Part shown: one piece after another, positions 1 to 6,665 of the stretch
Layout of the letters: each line of letters starts with the position of its first letter
Numbering within the stretch: position 1 is the stretch's first letter
IMG/VR virus record: IMGVR_UViG_3300018415_000053
Location: 1 to 21,014 of that record
Direction: 5' to 3' (one strand)
Length of the DNA: 21,014 nt
Source: a virus
The notes under the pieces: generated by a model
Seen by the model: only the letters and a program-made list of their open reading frames with translations
Told to the model about the DNA's origin: nothing
Databases searched by the model: none
Made by a program: the position numbers and the translations under genes

Positions 1-1
1 T

Positions 2-424
2 ATTTTACCTTCTTTTAATAATCACATTCTTTTAATGGGAAGAGAAATGGGAATTCCTTTTGGAATTAGATTTGATGATAAATTTAATTGTACACTACAT
101 CACCTAGGAACTGAAATTAGTCCAAAGACGTTAAGTACAGGGGAAAAGAAAAAGGTTGACTTTGTAATTATTATGGCTTTAATGAAAATGATTAAAGTTA
201 GGTTCCCATCGCTTAATATTCTGTTTTTGGATGAAATCTTCTCATCTATCGACTCGGATGGTGTATACCATATAATTAACATACTTCATAATACAATTCA
301 AGATATAGGCCTTAATACCTTTGTTATCAACCATACTGTATTACCAAGTGAATACTTTGATAAGAAGATAGAAATTACTAAAGATGCAGGTTTTAGCGAA
401 TTTAACATTGAATCTATTGGATAA
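2..424 (+). CDS. 46: Recombination endonuclease subunit gp46-like (SMC/Rad50 family ATPase), C-terminal part
   Basis: The reading frame is open from base 2 with no stop upstream, so this is the 3' end of a gene that begins outside the window. The visible part is the C-terminal ATPase lobe of an SMC/Rad50-type protein. It has an ABC-type signature (LSTGEKKKVD), a Walker B segment (ILFLDEIFSSID) and a histidine switch (VINH). In T4, gp46 pairs with the nuclease gp47 to resect double-strand ends for recombination-dependent replication and host DNA breakdown. The T-G-E-K form of the signature, rather than S-G-G-E, fits phage gp46 better than bacterial SbcC. The Walker A lobe and coiled coils are outside the window, so completeness cannot be judged. 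A gp47 partner is not visible here. Confidence 0.85.
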   Translation: MLPSFNNHILLMGREMGIPFGIRFDDKFNCTLHHLGTEISPKTLSTGEKKKVDFVIIMALMKMIKVRFPSLNILFLDEIFSSIDSDGVYHIINILHNTIQDIGLNTFVINHTVLPSEYFDKKIEITKDAGFSEFNIESIG

Positions 425-430
425 ATAAAC

Positions 431-438
431 TATAAATT
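431..438 (+). promoter_or_regulatory. Candidate late promoter (TATAAATT)
   Basis: TATAAATT differs from the T4 late promoter core TATAAATA at one base and lies 19 bases before the ATG of the gp15-like gene, in the short gap after gp46. If used as in T4, the transcript would begin only a few bases before the start codon. Confidence 0.4.
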
Positions 439-449
439 AAATTCAGTGG

Positions 450-1439
450 ATGAGTGCCTATAATCAGGAATACAACAAGGATAATACTATATTAAGATAC
501 TTAGTAGTATCAATGCTAGCAGAATTAAGTGAAAAGGTCTATTACTATAACCAGGTAGATGAAACTACTCTTAAAAAGATTAATGTACCTTTCTTCTATT
601 CTATCTCTGGTAATGAAAGATTTCTTTTAGATAATTTTATGTTTGATGCGGAAGCCTCTGGTAAGGCCATAGGCGATTATGAAGTAGTACCTAGAGGTAT
701 CTTACAGATGAATTCAATGTCTATTGATTCATCGGCCCAAACAAATAAATTCACGAGAGCCGAATTTGTAAGAGAGTGGGAAGGTGTTTTAAAAACATTT
801 TCGCTGGAGACTAATTTCTTACCGGTGACTATGGGGTTTGGCGTAACATTAATATGTTCTAATAACCTAGAAATGCTAAAAATTACTGAAGCTGTCATGA
901 GCAAGCTTTACAAAGGGACTCTTTTTAGTTGTGATTTAGGTATGATGAGAGTCCAGGCAAGCATGTCAGTACCAGAAGATTATTCACAGGATAGGTTATT
1001 TGAGTGGGGACTTAATGACAAAAAAGAATTTCAGGTTACTTTTGATATGGAATTAAGATCTTTTATGCCTGTTTTTGAAAATGGTATTTTATTGCCTGAA
1101 ATAGATTTTATAACTAAAGAAGCAATAAAGAATAACCCGGATGCAAATGGCGTTGGACAATTTAGATGTGGGGCGGATGGGGATATAGGAATTTACTTTG
1201 GTGGTGTATTCCAGAAATTTGTGTTTACCGATGAAAATATTATTAAGGCGCCTGAACAATCGTTACAAAGCAATTTATCATATACAGATCCTAACAGTAA
1301 ACAAACCGGTGGACCTTATGATGTTAGGGAAATAGATACTTCTAAAAAAGAAAAAGAAAGTGAATTAAGTAAAAGCTACAGAAATGCTAATGCTAGAATT
1401 AATTCAGATAATTCAGGATTAGGTTCAGTAGATAATTAA
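450..1439 (+). CDS. Probable tail sheath stabiliser / tail terminator, gp15-like
   Basis: This 329-residue protein has no strong motif, but its layout follows T4 gp15 (272 residues). A short N-terminal helix precedes a strand like gp15's RVPITYASKEHF (here INVPFFYSISGNERFL, residues 44-59). Next comes a central segment PRGILQMNSMSID (81-93) matching gp15's PRINLHLVDFSY. A strand then leads to a helix (TLICSNNLEMLKITEAVM, 133-150) like the gp15 segment ending in EQILPYF, and then KEFQVTFDMELRSFMP (192-207) resembling gp15's EWSLTFEVNGWMYP. In T4, gp15 caps the tail tube and sheath and joins the tail to the head neck. The last ~65 residues are polar and probably disordered. The match is by eye at low identity, so the assignment is moderate; another tail or neck terminator is the main alternative. 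Confidence 0.5.
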   Translation: MSAYNQEYNKDNTILRYLVVSMLAELSEKVYYYNQVDETTLKKINVPFFYSISGNERFLLDNFMFDAEASGKAIGDYEVVPRGILQMNSMSIDSSAQTNKFTRAEFVREWEGVLKTFSLETNFLPVTMGFGVTLICSNNLEMLKITEAVMSKLYKGTLFSCDLGMMRVQASMSVPEDYSQDRLFEWGLNDKKEFQVTFDMELRSFMPVFENGILLPEIDFITKEAIKNNPDANGVGQFRCGADGDIGIYFGGVFQKFVFTDENIIKAPEQSLQSNLSYTDPNSKQTGGPYDVREIDTSKKEKESELSKSYRNANARINSDNSGLGSVDN

Positions 1440-1453
1440 CTCTAAGATCTTAG

Positions 1454-1463
1454 AATATATAAA
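1454..1463 (+). promoter_or_regulatory. Candidate late promoter (AATATATAAA)
   Basis: One of six exact AATATATAA copies in the window. It starts 29 bases before the ATG at 1483 and is followed by ACAAAT, as are several other copies. It resembles the T4 late core TATAAATA and lies in a 43-base gap between genes. Confidence 0.55.
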
Positions 1464-1482
1464 ACAAATCAAATTCTATAAT

Positions 1483-3447
1483 ATGGAAAAAGTTATTAAA
1501 GAAGGACAAACTCAGGTTTACATGGATGGTGCAATTGAGCAACAGGCCGGAGTAAATACTGATGCACCTTACCTTAATACACCTAACCAGCAGTTAATTG
1601 ACATTGTTGGTGTTTTGTTTGCCCAGAGTGGTAAAACTAAACTTGATGGTAGAAATGGTAAGGTTGTTGAAAGTGGTCCAATGACAGACTCACAAGTATT
1701 AGCTATCCTAGTTGGAATGGGAATTCCCCAACAATTAGGAATGAGTGCTATTAATGCCTTCAAAGGAAATCAAATTACTGAAAACAATAATAAACAAAAA
1801 AATCATAACAAAATGAACTTTACACTTGCCGAACTGCATGAAAATGTTATGAAGAGCATTAATGCCTTAAACGAAATGAACTCTGATCAATCCAGAGTTT
1901 CTTATTCTGCTAAAAATGCACTTAACATTTTAGAAGAATCTCTTAAGGCGTTTCCAATGAGATTTAAAAACGAGGAAACAGAAGTAATCAGTGAAGAAAT
2001 TGAAAACAGTGTTAATCCTATGCTTAAGTTTAGCATTGCAAAACAACTTCACAGAGACCTTGCTTCTTCTGAATGGTTAAACCCAATTAAAGAATTAAGA
2101 TCTTATATTGCTGGGGCTTATACAGATACTAAATGGTCTTTCAGAATTTCTGAAGCAATCGAAAGAACAAAAGGCCAAAGAGGTAAACTTTATGAAGGTC
2201 TTGTTAATGACTTAGAAGGTCTTCTTACTGAATCTTCTGATTCTATTAAGACTAAATTCTCTGCTATTGCTGCTAAGAACCCATGGTCTTTAGATTGTAA
2301 AGCCATTGTAAATGAAATGAAGGCAGAAGATAATAAGGCAATTGAAAATGGCGGTGGAGCTATTTCTACTATTCTTTCACCAGTATTGGAATCTGAAAAT
2401 GGATTAACATTCCACCTACACGGTAAGAATTACATTTTTGATGGAAAGACAATTTCTGAAACTAAAGTTGAAGATGCTAGATTCTTTGACGTATTGGAAG
2501 GTTTAGGAATGTTTAAAAATATGAACGGTACTTTAGTTACTTTCGGTGAAAGCGGTAAAACTTTAGAATACAACTTAACTGAAGGTACTCTTAAGCTTGG
2601 TAATGTTGATTTATCAAATTCAAGTATCATTGAAGTAAAAGAAGCATTAATGGTTAACAACTTCTTTGGTTACAGAAATCAATGGAAAATTAATAATGTA
2701 TGTAAGTTCTTTGAATCTGTTGATCTTCTTGCTGAAATGGATAACTTTACAAACATTACATCAACTGAATTTACAAATCTTTTCTTAACACTTATTGGAG
2801 TACAGGAAGGTATCTATGTAAATAAGGTTAATTCTGCAATGCACTTAAATGAAATGGTATTAGTAGAATCTGCAACTGAAACCGTTAAGTTAGTAAAAGA
2901 ATTTATTAACTACGATGCTAGCCCAATTCTTTCTGAAAGACTTATTGCTGAAAATGATGAAGCTGCTAAAGTAGAAAAAGAAAGATCTGAGATTTCTGAT
3001 AAGATTTCTTTCTTAGAAGAAAAGAAAGCTAAAGTTAAGGAAGCAATTAACAAGCTTGGTGAAACTGAAGAACTTACTGAAGCAATGAATCTGTTGGAAG
3101 AAGAAATTTCTAAATTTGAAAAATCTTTACAAGAAACTTATGACAGAGTTGTATTAGGTGGAAATAAAGGTGATAAATCTAAAACTCATAAAGGTGAAGA
3201 TTATGAGGAAGAGGATGAAAAGGACGAATCAGTAACAGAAAAAAAAAGTCGTAAAGAATACCTAGACGATGGATTCGTTGAGGCTGAGGTAAACAAAAGC
3301 GGAAACGGTCTTAGAAAAGGACAAGAAGTTTATGTAAGTGCTGAAGACTATACTTCTCTTGGTGATAGCGATTCATTAGAATGTATAGATTACAAAACAG
3401 GTAAAACAACAATCTGCCCAAAAGGTCAACTTAACGTTAAGATCTAA
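1483..3447 (+). CDS. Large protein of unknown function, coiled coil and acidic tail
   Basis: I do not recognise this 654-residue protein. Residues 1-98 form a small predicted helical domain ending in an N/K/Q-rich linker (99-110). Methionine 111 then begins a long helical region (about 111-290). Residues 300-400 look beta-rich (FHLHGKNYIFDGKTI; TLVTFGESGKTLEYNL). Residues 488-556 form a charged coiled coil, followed by an acidic linker (570-582) and a small C-terminal beta domain (about 590-654) with two cysteines. It has its own late-promoter-like sequence, and a strong terminator follows, so it is probably a single-gene transcript or the last gene of one. Its position among head and tail genes suggests a virion or morphogenesis role, but nothing in the sequence proves it. 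The ATG at 1813 (Met111) could be a second, internal start. Confidence 0.8.
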   Translation: MEKVIKEGQTQVYMDGAIEQQAGVNTDAPYLNTPNQQLIDIVGVLFAQSGKTKLDGRNGKVVESGPMTDSQVLAILVGMGIPQQLGMSAINAFKGNQITENNNKQKNHNKMNFTLAELHENVMKSINALNEMNSDQSRVSYSAKNALNILEESLKAFPMRFKNEETEVISEEIENSVNPMLKFSIAKQLHRDLASSEWLNPIKELRSYIAGAYTDTKWSFRISEAIERTKGQRGKLYEGLVNDLEGLLTESSDSIKTKFSAIAAKNPWSLDCKAIVNEMKAEDNKAIENGGGAISTILSPVLESENGLTFHLHGKNYIFDGKTISETKVEDARFFDVLEGLGMFKNMNGTLVTFGESGKTLEYNLTEGTLKLGNVDLSNSSIIEVKEALMVNNFFGYRNQWKINNVCKFFESVDLLAEMDNFTNITSTEFTNLFLTLIGVQEGIYVNKVNSAMHLNEMVLVESATETVKLVKEFINYDASPILSERLIAENDEAAKVEKERSEISDKISFLEEKKAKVKEAINKLGETEELTEAMNLLEEEISKFEKSLQETYDRVVLGGNKGDKSKTHKGEDYEEEDEKDESVTEKKSRKEYLDDGFVEAEVNKSGNGLRKGQEVYVSAEDYTSLGDSDSLECIDYKTGKTTICPKGQLNVKI

Positions 3448-3462
3448 TCATACCCATAATCT

Positions 3463-3500
3463 AAAAGCCGGTAGTCAATAATAAACTATCGGCTTTTTTT
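3463..3500 (+). terminator. Rho-independent terminator
   Basis: A 12-base stem, AAAAGCCGGTAG (3463-3474) with CTATCGGCTTTT (3486-3497), contains one G-U pair and an 11-base loop, and runs into a T tract. It lies 16 bases after the stop of the 654-residue protein and directly before the candidate promoter of the sigma factor gene. Confidence 0.85.
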
Positions 3501-3501
3501 G

Positions 3502-3509
3502 TATATAAT
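3502..3509 (+). promoter_or_regulatory. Candidate late promoter (TATATAAT)
   Basis: TATATAAT starts 27 bases before the ATG of the gp55-like gene and directly follows the terminator T tract. A new transcript here would let the sigma factor drive its own gene. Confidence 0.45.
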
Positions 3510-3528
3510 AATAAATAAAACACATGGG

Positions 3529-3894
3529 ATGGCTAGAAAAAGAAATTACCTAAATAATAGAGATCTGCTTGAAGAGATAAAAAAATCTAAAGAGCAAGAT
3601 GAATTAACACCAAAGGCATTAGAATTCCTAATGCTATTAGCAGATAAATGTTCAAGAAAATTATCATATGCAAATCCTGACGATAGGGATGATTGTATAG
3701 CTTATGCTTATATGGATCTTTACAGGTACTGGAGAAACTTTAATCCAGAGAAAAGTACTAATGCATTTGCATATTTTACTGAAATAGCAAAGAGAGGCTT
3801 TGCAAAGGGGTGGAATAAATTACATCCAAAGAAATATGCTGGAACTGTATCAATTAATGGAAGTGCAGACAGTGACGGTATCTATACGATTTAA
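3529..3894 (+). CDS. 55: Late-transcription sigma factor, gp55-like
   Basis: This small helical protein (121 residues) matches the sigma-region-2 core of T4 gp55, the factor that directs host RNA polymerase to late promoters. Shared features are YLNNRDLLEEIKK (7-19; gp55 has YVNNKELLQAI), a middle helix with LLADKCSRKLSY (36-47), DDCIAYAYMDLYRYWRNFNPEK (55-75, gp55: ADGIEASIKGLHNFDETK) and NAFAYFTEIAKRGFAK (78-93, gp55: NPHAYITQACFNAFVQ). I start it at ATG 3529; longer reading in frame would need a TTG inside the terminator T tract. T4 gp55 has 185 residues and a C-terminal sliding-clamp-binding peptide (SLDFLYE). Here the protein ends at SDGIYTI with no such peptide visible. The gp4 gene follows after 5 bases, suggesting co-transcription. 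Confidence 0.75.
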   Translation: MARKRNYLNNRDLLEEIKKSKEQDELTPKALEFLMLLADKCSRKLSYANPDDRDDCIAYAYMDLYRYWRNFNPEKSTNAFAYFTEIAKRGFAKGWNKLHPKKYAGTVSINGSADSDGIYTI

Positions 3895-3899
3895 ACTTA

Positions 3900-4376
3900 A
3901 TGAGTATAAAGAAAGTAAAACCAACTTCAAAGTCAGGATTTAAACAAGGATATTATAAACCTCATCATCCTAAAAAGTATATGGGACCAGGTCCTATTAT
4001 CTATAGAAGTAGTTGGGAGAGAAAGTTTTGTCATTGGTGTGATCATAATGAAGATGTTATAAATTGGATATCTGAACCTTTTTCTATAAAGTATTTTAAT
4101 ATCTTAGATAAAAAGTTTCATAATTATTATCCAGACTTTTATGTTAAAATGAATAAGAATGGTATCGTTGAAGAGTATGTGGTTGAAATTAAACCAAAAG
4201 CCCAGCTACAAAAACCAAAGGCACCAAAAAGAAAAACTGCAAAGGCTATGAAGAATTTCCAATACGGATATGAAACTTATGTTAAAAACCTTTGTAAGAC
4301 TGAAGCATTAAATAAAGCAGCTCAATTGAGAAACTTTAAAGTAATGCTATTAACCGAAGATTCAAAGTTATTCTAA
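3900..4376 (+). CDS. 4: Head completion protein gp4-like, PD-(D/E)xK nuclease fold
   Basis: This 158-residue protein matches the T4 gp4 family (about 150 residues), needed to complete packaged heads before tail joining. The family pattern is clear: YRSSWERKFCHWCD (35-48), INWISEPFSIKY (54-65), YYPDFYVKM (76-84) and VVEIKPKAQLQ (94-104). Asp79, Glu96 and Lys98, with Glu40 upstream, have the arrangement of a PD-(D/E)xK endonuclease site like that of TnsA-type nucleases. The N-terminus is basic with a GYYKPHHPKKY segment. Its stop codon overlaps the next ATG (TAATG), so the two are probably translationally coupled. The family assignment is firm; nuclease activity is inferred from the residues. 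Confidence 0.8.
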   Translation: MSIKKVKPTSKSGFKQGYYKPHHPKKYMGPGPIIYRSSWERKFCHWCDHNEDVINWISEPFSIKYFNILDKKFHNYYPDFYVKMNKNGIVEEYVVEIKPKAQLQKPKAPKRKTAKAMKNFQYGYETYVKNLCKTEALNKAAQLRNFKVMLLTEDSKLF

Positions 4377-4951
4377 TGGCAATAGTAGGATCATTTACTG
4401 AAGATTTGGATATTTACCTTGCAGAAAATAAAGGTCGTACTGGAGCATCTAAAGCATCTGCAAACGATTTATATAAAGTAGGTGTAAAAGATACTGGTGT
4501 TTTAGAAAACGGGAAAATGTATTGCTTTGAATATTTTACGCCTGACGAATTTTTCTATGATACTAACCCAATTGTTTTAGGACTAGGTAAAAGTATAGAT
4601 AATCATCAGCTTGGGATAAATTTACATTATATTCCCTATGAAGCAAGAATACCATTTCTTACCGATGTAGTTAGATCTTTTCAGAGTGTTATAGCTCAAC
4701 AGCTAAAAGGTGCAACTGGGAATCCTAAATCACAAGGTAGTCTTAAAGAATTTACTTATGATAATTTAAAGTCTTCGTTGGCAAGAAAATACAATCTTAC
4801 TTATGCAATAAGACAATACAGATTAGATAGAATCAGAAAACCTAAAGTATTAGGTTATGAAGATTGGTACATTGGTGCTGTTAATAACCAAAACAAATTT
4901 TTTGGAGGAAACATTAACGAGGCACAAGCATTATATTACAAGAATATATAA
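4376..4951 (+). CDS. Conserved T4-like family protein; possibly DNA-end protector or baseplate related
   Basis: This 191-residue protein resembles a family I remember from marine T4-like phages. Members have a KMYxFxY segment (here GKMYCFEYFTPDEF, 46-59), a YDxxPxVL segment (YDTNPIVLGLG, 61-71), a conserved LNLHY core (GINLHYIPYEARIPFL, 80-95), and a C-terminal half that ends in a tryptophan-containing segment (here YEDWYIGAV). I recall this family being annotated as DNA end protector (gp2-like), but I am not sure of that. In T4 itself the gene after gp4 is gp53, a baseplate wedge protein that does not look similar. The start overlaps the gp4 stop, so it is co-translated with the head-completion gene. 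Its stop codon overlaps the promoter-like sequence of the portal gene. Confidence 0.45.
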   Translation: MAIVGSFTEDLDIYLAENKGRTGASKASANDLYKVGVKDTGVLENGKMYCFEYFTPDEFFYDTNPIVLGLGKSIDNHQLGINLHYIPYEARIPFLTDVVRSFQSVIAQQLKGATGNPKSQGSLKEFTYDNLKSSLARKYNLTYAIRQYRLDRIRKPKVLGYEDWYIGAVNNQNKFFGGNINEAQALYYKNI

Positions 4952-4952
4952 A
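4943..4952 (+). promoter_or_regulatory. Candidate late promoter (AATATATAAA)
   Basis: Exact AATATATAA, starting 27 bases before the portal ATG. It overlaps the last codons and stop of the upstream gene, so the signal is kept even without a free gap. Confidence 0.55.
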
Positions 4953-4969
4953 CAATAAAAGATAATAAT

Positions 4970-6619
4970 ATGGCAGGTTTTACTGATAGAAGAGGACCAT
5001 TAAGTACTGGTAATCCCGTTAGAAAAATTCTTAAGGATCTTTCTAATTTAGGTATGGCATATGATGATATGATCATACGCAATTCTCGTGCTGTTGGTTT
5101 TACTGAAAATCAAATGGGTTATACATTTAACCCTATGGGCTCTGATTCTGATGATATGTATAGCGCATTTGCTGCATTATCATTAACGGATACTTCAATG
5201 AAAAAGAATATCTCTATCTTTGATAAAGATTATGAAAGAAAGAGAGACCAACTTAGAGAATATGCAGTACAAGATGAAATAGAAGATATCCTAGATGTAA
5301 TAACCGATGAAGCAATTGTTTTTGATGAAAGTAATTATATGGCGTATGCAGACTTTCATGGTCATATTGCATCATCCATTGAAGATGAAATTGGGGATAT
5401 TTACAATAACATTTATAATTACTTTGGTTTTAACGATTCAGTATCTCCCTGGAATTATTTTAGAAAATGGTTAGTTGATGGGTTTCTTGCATTTGAAATA
5501 GTTTACAATGATAAGCAAACAGAGATTATTGGATTCAAAGAATTAGATCCTATCTCCTTAATGCCAGGTATTGATACTGATACTGGTAAAAAACAATGGG
5601 TACAATACAAAGGACAAGGCGCCAAAGAAAGAAAGCTTTGGGATTCTCAAATTATTTACCTTTCTTACTCTCAGGTTAATTCCCCTATGAGAATATCTTA
5701 CGTTGAAAGATTAATAAGATCATTTAACCTTTTAAGAATTATGGAAACAACCAGAATTATATGGGCTGTTTCTAATGCTTCCTTTAAGACTCAATTTATT
5801 ATCCCGGTAGGTGGTAAATCTAAAACAAGAGCAAAACAATCATTGGCACAGTTAATGAATTCCTACAGAGAAGTTGTTGATTTTAACCAAGAAAGCGGCG
5901 AAATTGTTACAAATGGTAAACCAATGTTACCTTTTAATAAAGAATATTGGTTACCATCTAAAGATGGTGAATCACCAGAAATAAGCACAATCGGTGGAGA
6001 TGGTCCAGATTTAGGAGATACTGAATCTCTTAAGTATTTTGCTGATCGTTTAAAGTTAGCTTCTAAGATTCCTTTTTCTAGATTTGATAAAGAAGGTGGT
6101 AATACTTATGATATGGATGCCAGTGGTATGTTAAGAGATGAAATTAAGTTTTCTAAATTTATTAATAGATTAAGATCAATTTGGCAAGAAATCTTAGTTA
6201 AGCCAGTATATCTTCAAATGTGTCTTAATCACCCAGAATTAAAAAATGATGTTTCTTTTAAATCTGGCTTAGGACTTAATTTTGTTAAGGATAATGTATT
6301 TGAAGAAATGAAAGAAATGGAATTGCAAACCAAGAGAGTTGATTTCATTGGTAATCTGAAAACTCAATTAAGTACAATGACAGCAGAAATGGAGGAAATT
6401 CCATACTTTGATTTAGGATTCCTTGTTAAGAGATATGGTGGATTTACTCGTGAGGATTTAAAGGCCAATGCAAGAGCTAAAGAAAGAGCCGATTTAGAGA
6501 AGGAAGGTTATAAAGAAGAGGATATTGAAAAGATCCTTTTAGGAGCCGATAAGGCTGATTTTAAACCAGAAAAGAAAGCAGATGGAATAGATGAAGATCC
6601 ATTAGCCGGCTTTGGATAA
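4970..6619 (+). CDS. 20: Portal vertex protein gp20
   Basis: This is a 549-residue T4-type portal (T4 gp20 has 524), the dodecameric ring through which DNA enters the prohead and to which the neck attaches. Matching segments are DEIEDILDVITDEAIVFDE (102-120), FRKWLVDGFLAFEIVYN (164-180), the helix ERLIRSFNLLRIMETTRI (246-263), EYWLPSKDGESPEISTIGG (325-343), DLGDTESLKYFADRLKLA (347-364) and the following IPFSRFDKEGG (367-377). The C-terminus is charged and lysine-rich (about 500-549). It is followed by the prohead protease and capsid genes in the same order as T4 20-21-22-23. The start has no Shine-Dalgarno sequence, only an A-rich leader. Confidence 0.93.
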   Translation: MAGFTDRRGPLSTGNPVRKILKDLSNLGMAYDDMIIRNSRAVGFTENQMGYTFNPMGSDSDDMYSAFAALSLTDTSMKKNISIFDKDYERKRDQLREYAVQDEIEDILDVITDEAIVFDESNYMAYADFHGHIASSIEDEIGDIYNNIYNYFGFNDSVSPWNYFRKWLVDGFLAFEIVYNDKQTEIIGFKELDPISLMPGIDTDTGKKQWVQYKGQGAKERKLWDSQIIYLSYSQVNSPMRISYVERLIRSFNLLRIMETTRIIWAVSNASFKTQFIIPVGGKSKTRAKQSLAQLMNSYREVVDFNQESGEIVTNGKPMLPFNKEYWLPSKDGESPEISTIGGDGPDLGDTESLKYFADRLKLASKIPFSRFDKEGGNTYDMDASGMLRDEIKFSKFINRLRSIWQEILVKPVYLQMCLNHPELKNDVSFKSGLGLNFVKDNVFEEMKEMELQTKRVDFIGNLKTQLSTMTAEMEEIPYFDLGFLVKRYGGFTREDLKANARAKERADLEKEGYKEEDIEKILLGADKADFKPEKKADGIDEDPLAGFG

Positions 6620-6637
6620 AAAGTTTACAAAGATTGT

Positions 6638-6647
6638 AATATATAAA
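6638..6647 (+). promoter_or_regulatory. Candidate late promoter (AATATATAAA)
   Basis: Exact AATATATAA, starting 28 bases before the ATG of the protease-scaffold gene, followed by TCAAAT. It lies in a 46-base gap after the portal gene. Confidence 0.55.
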
Positions 6648-6665
6648 TCAAATAACTAGTAGAAA

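Noticed and set aside
1690-1765. UBA-like segment (LVGMGIPQQLGMSAINAF) in the 654-residue protein
   Set aside because: The M-G motif and spacing are only superficially similar, and a ubiquitin-binding domain makes little sense here.
3499-3528. N-terminal extension of the sigma factor from a TTG
   Set aside because: The TTG lies in the terminator T tract and the extension translates promoter-like sequence; ATG 3529 is preferred.
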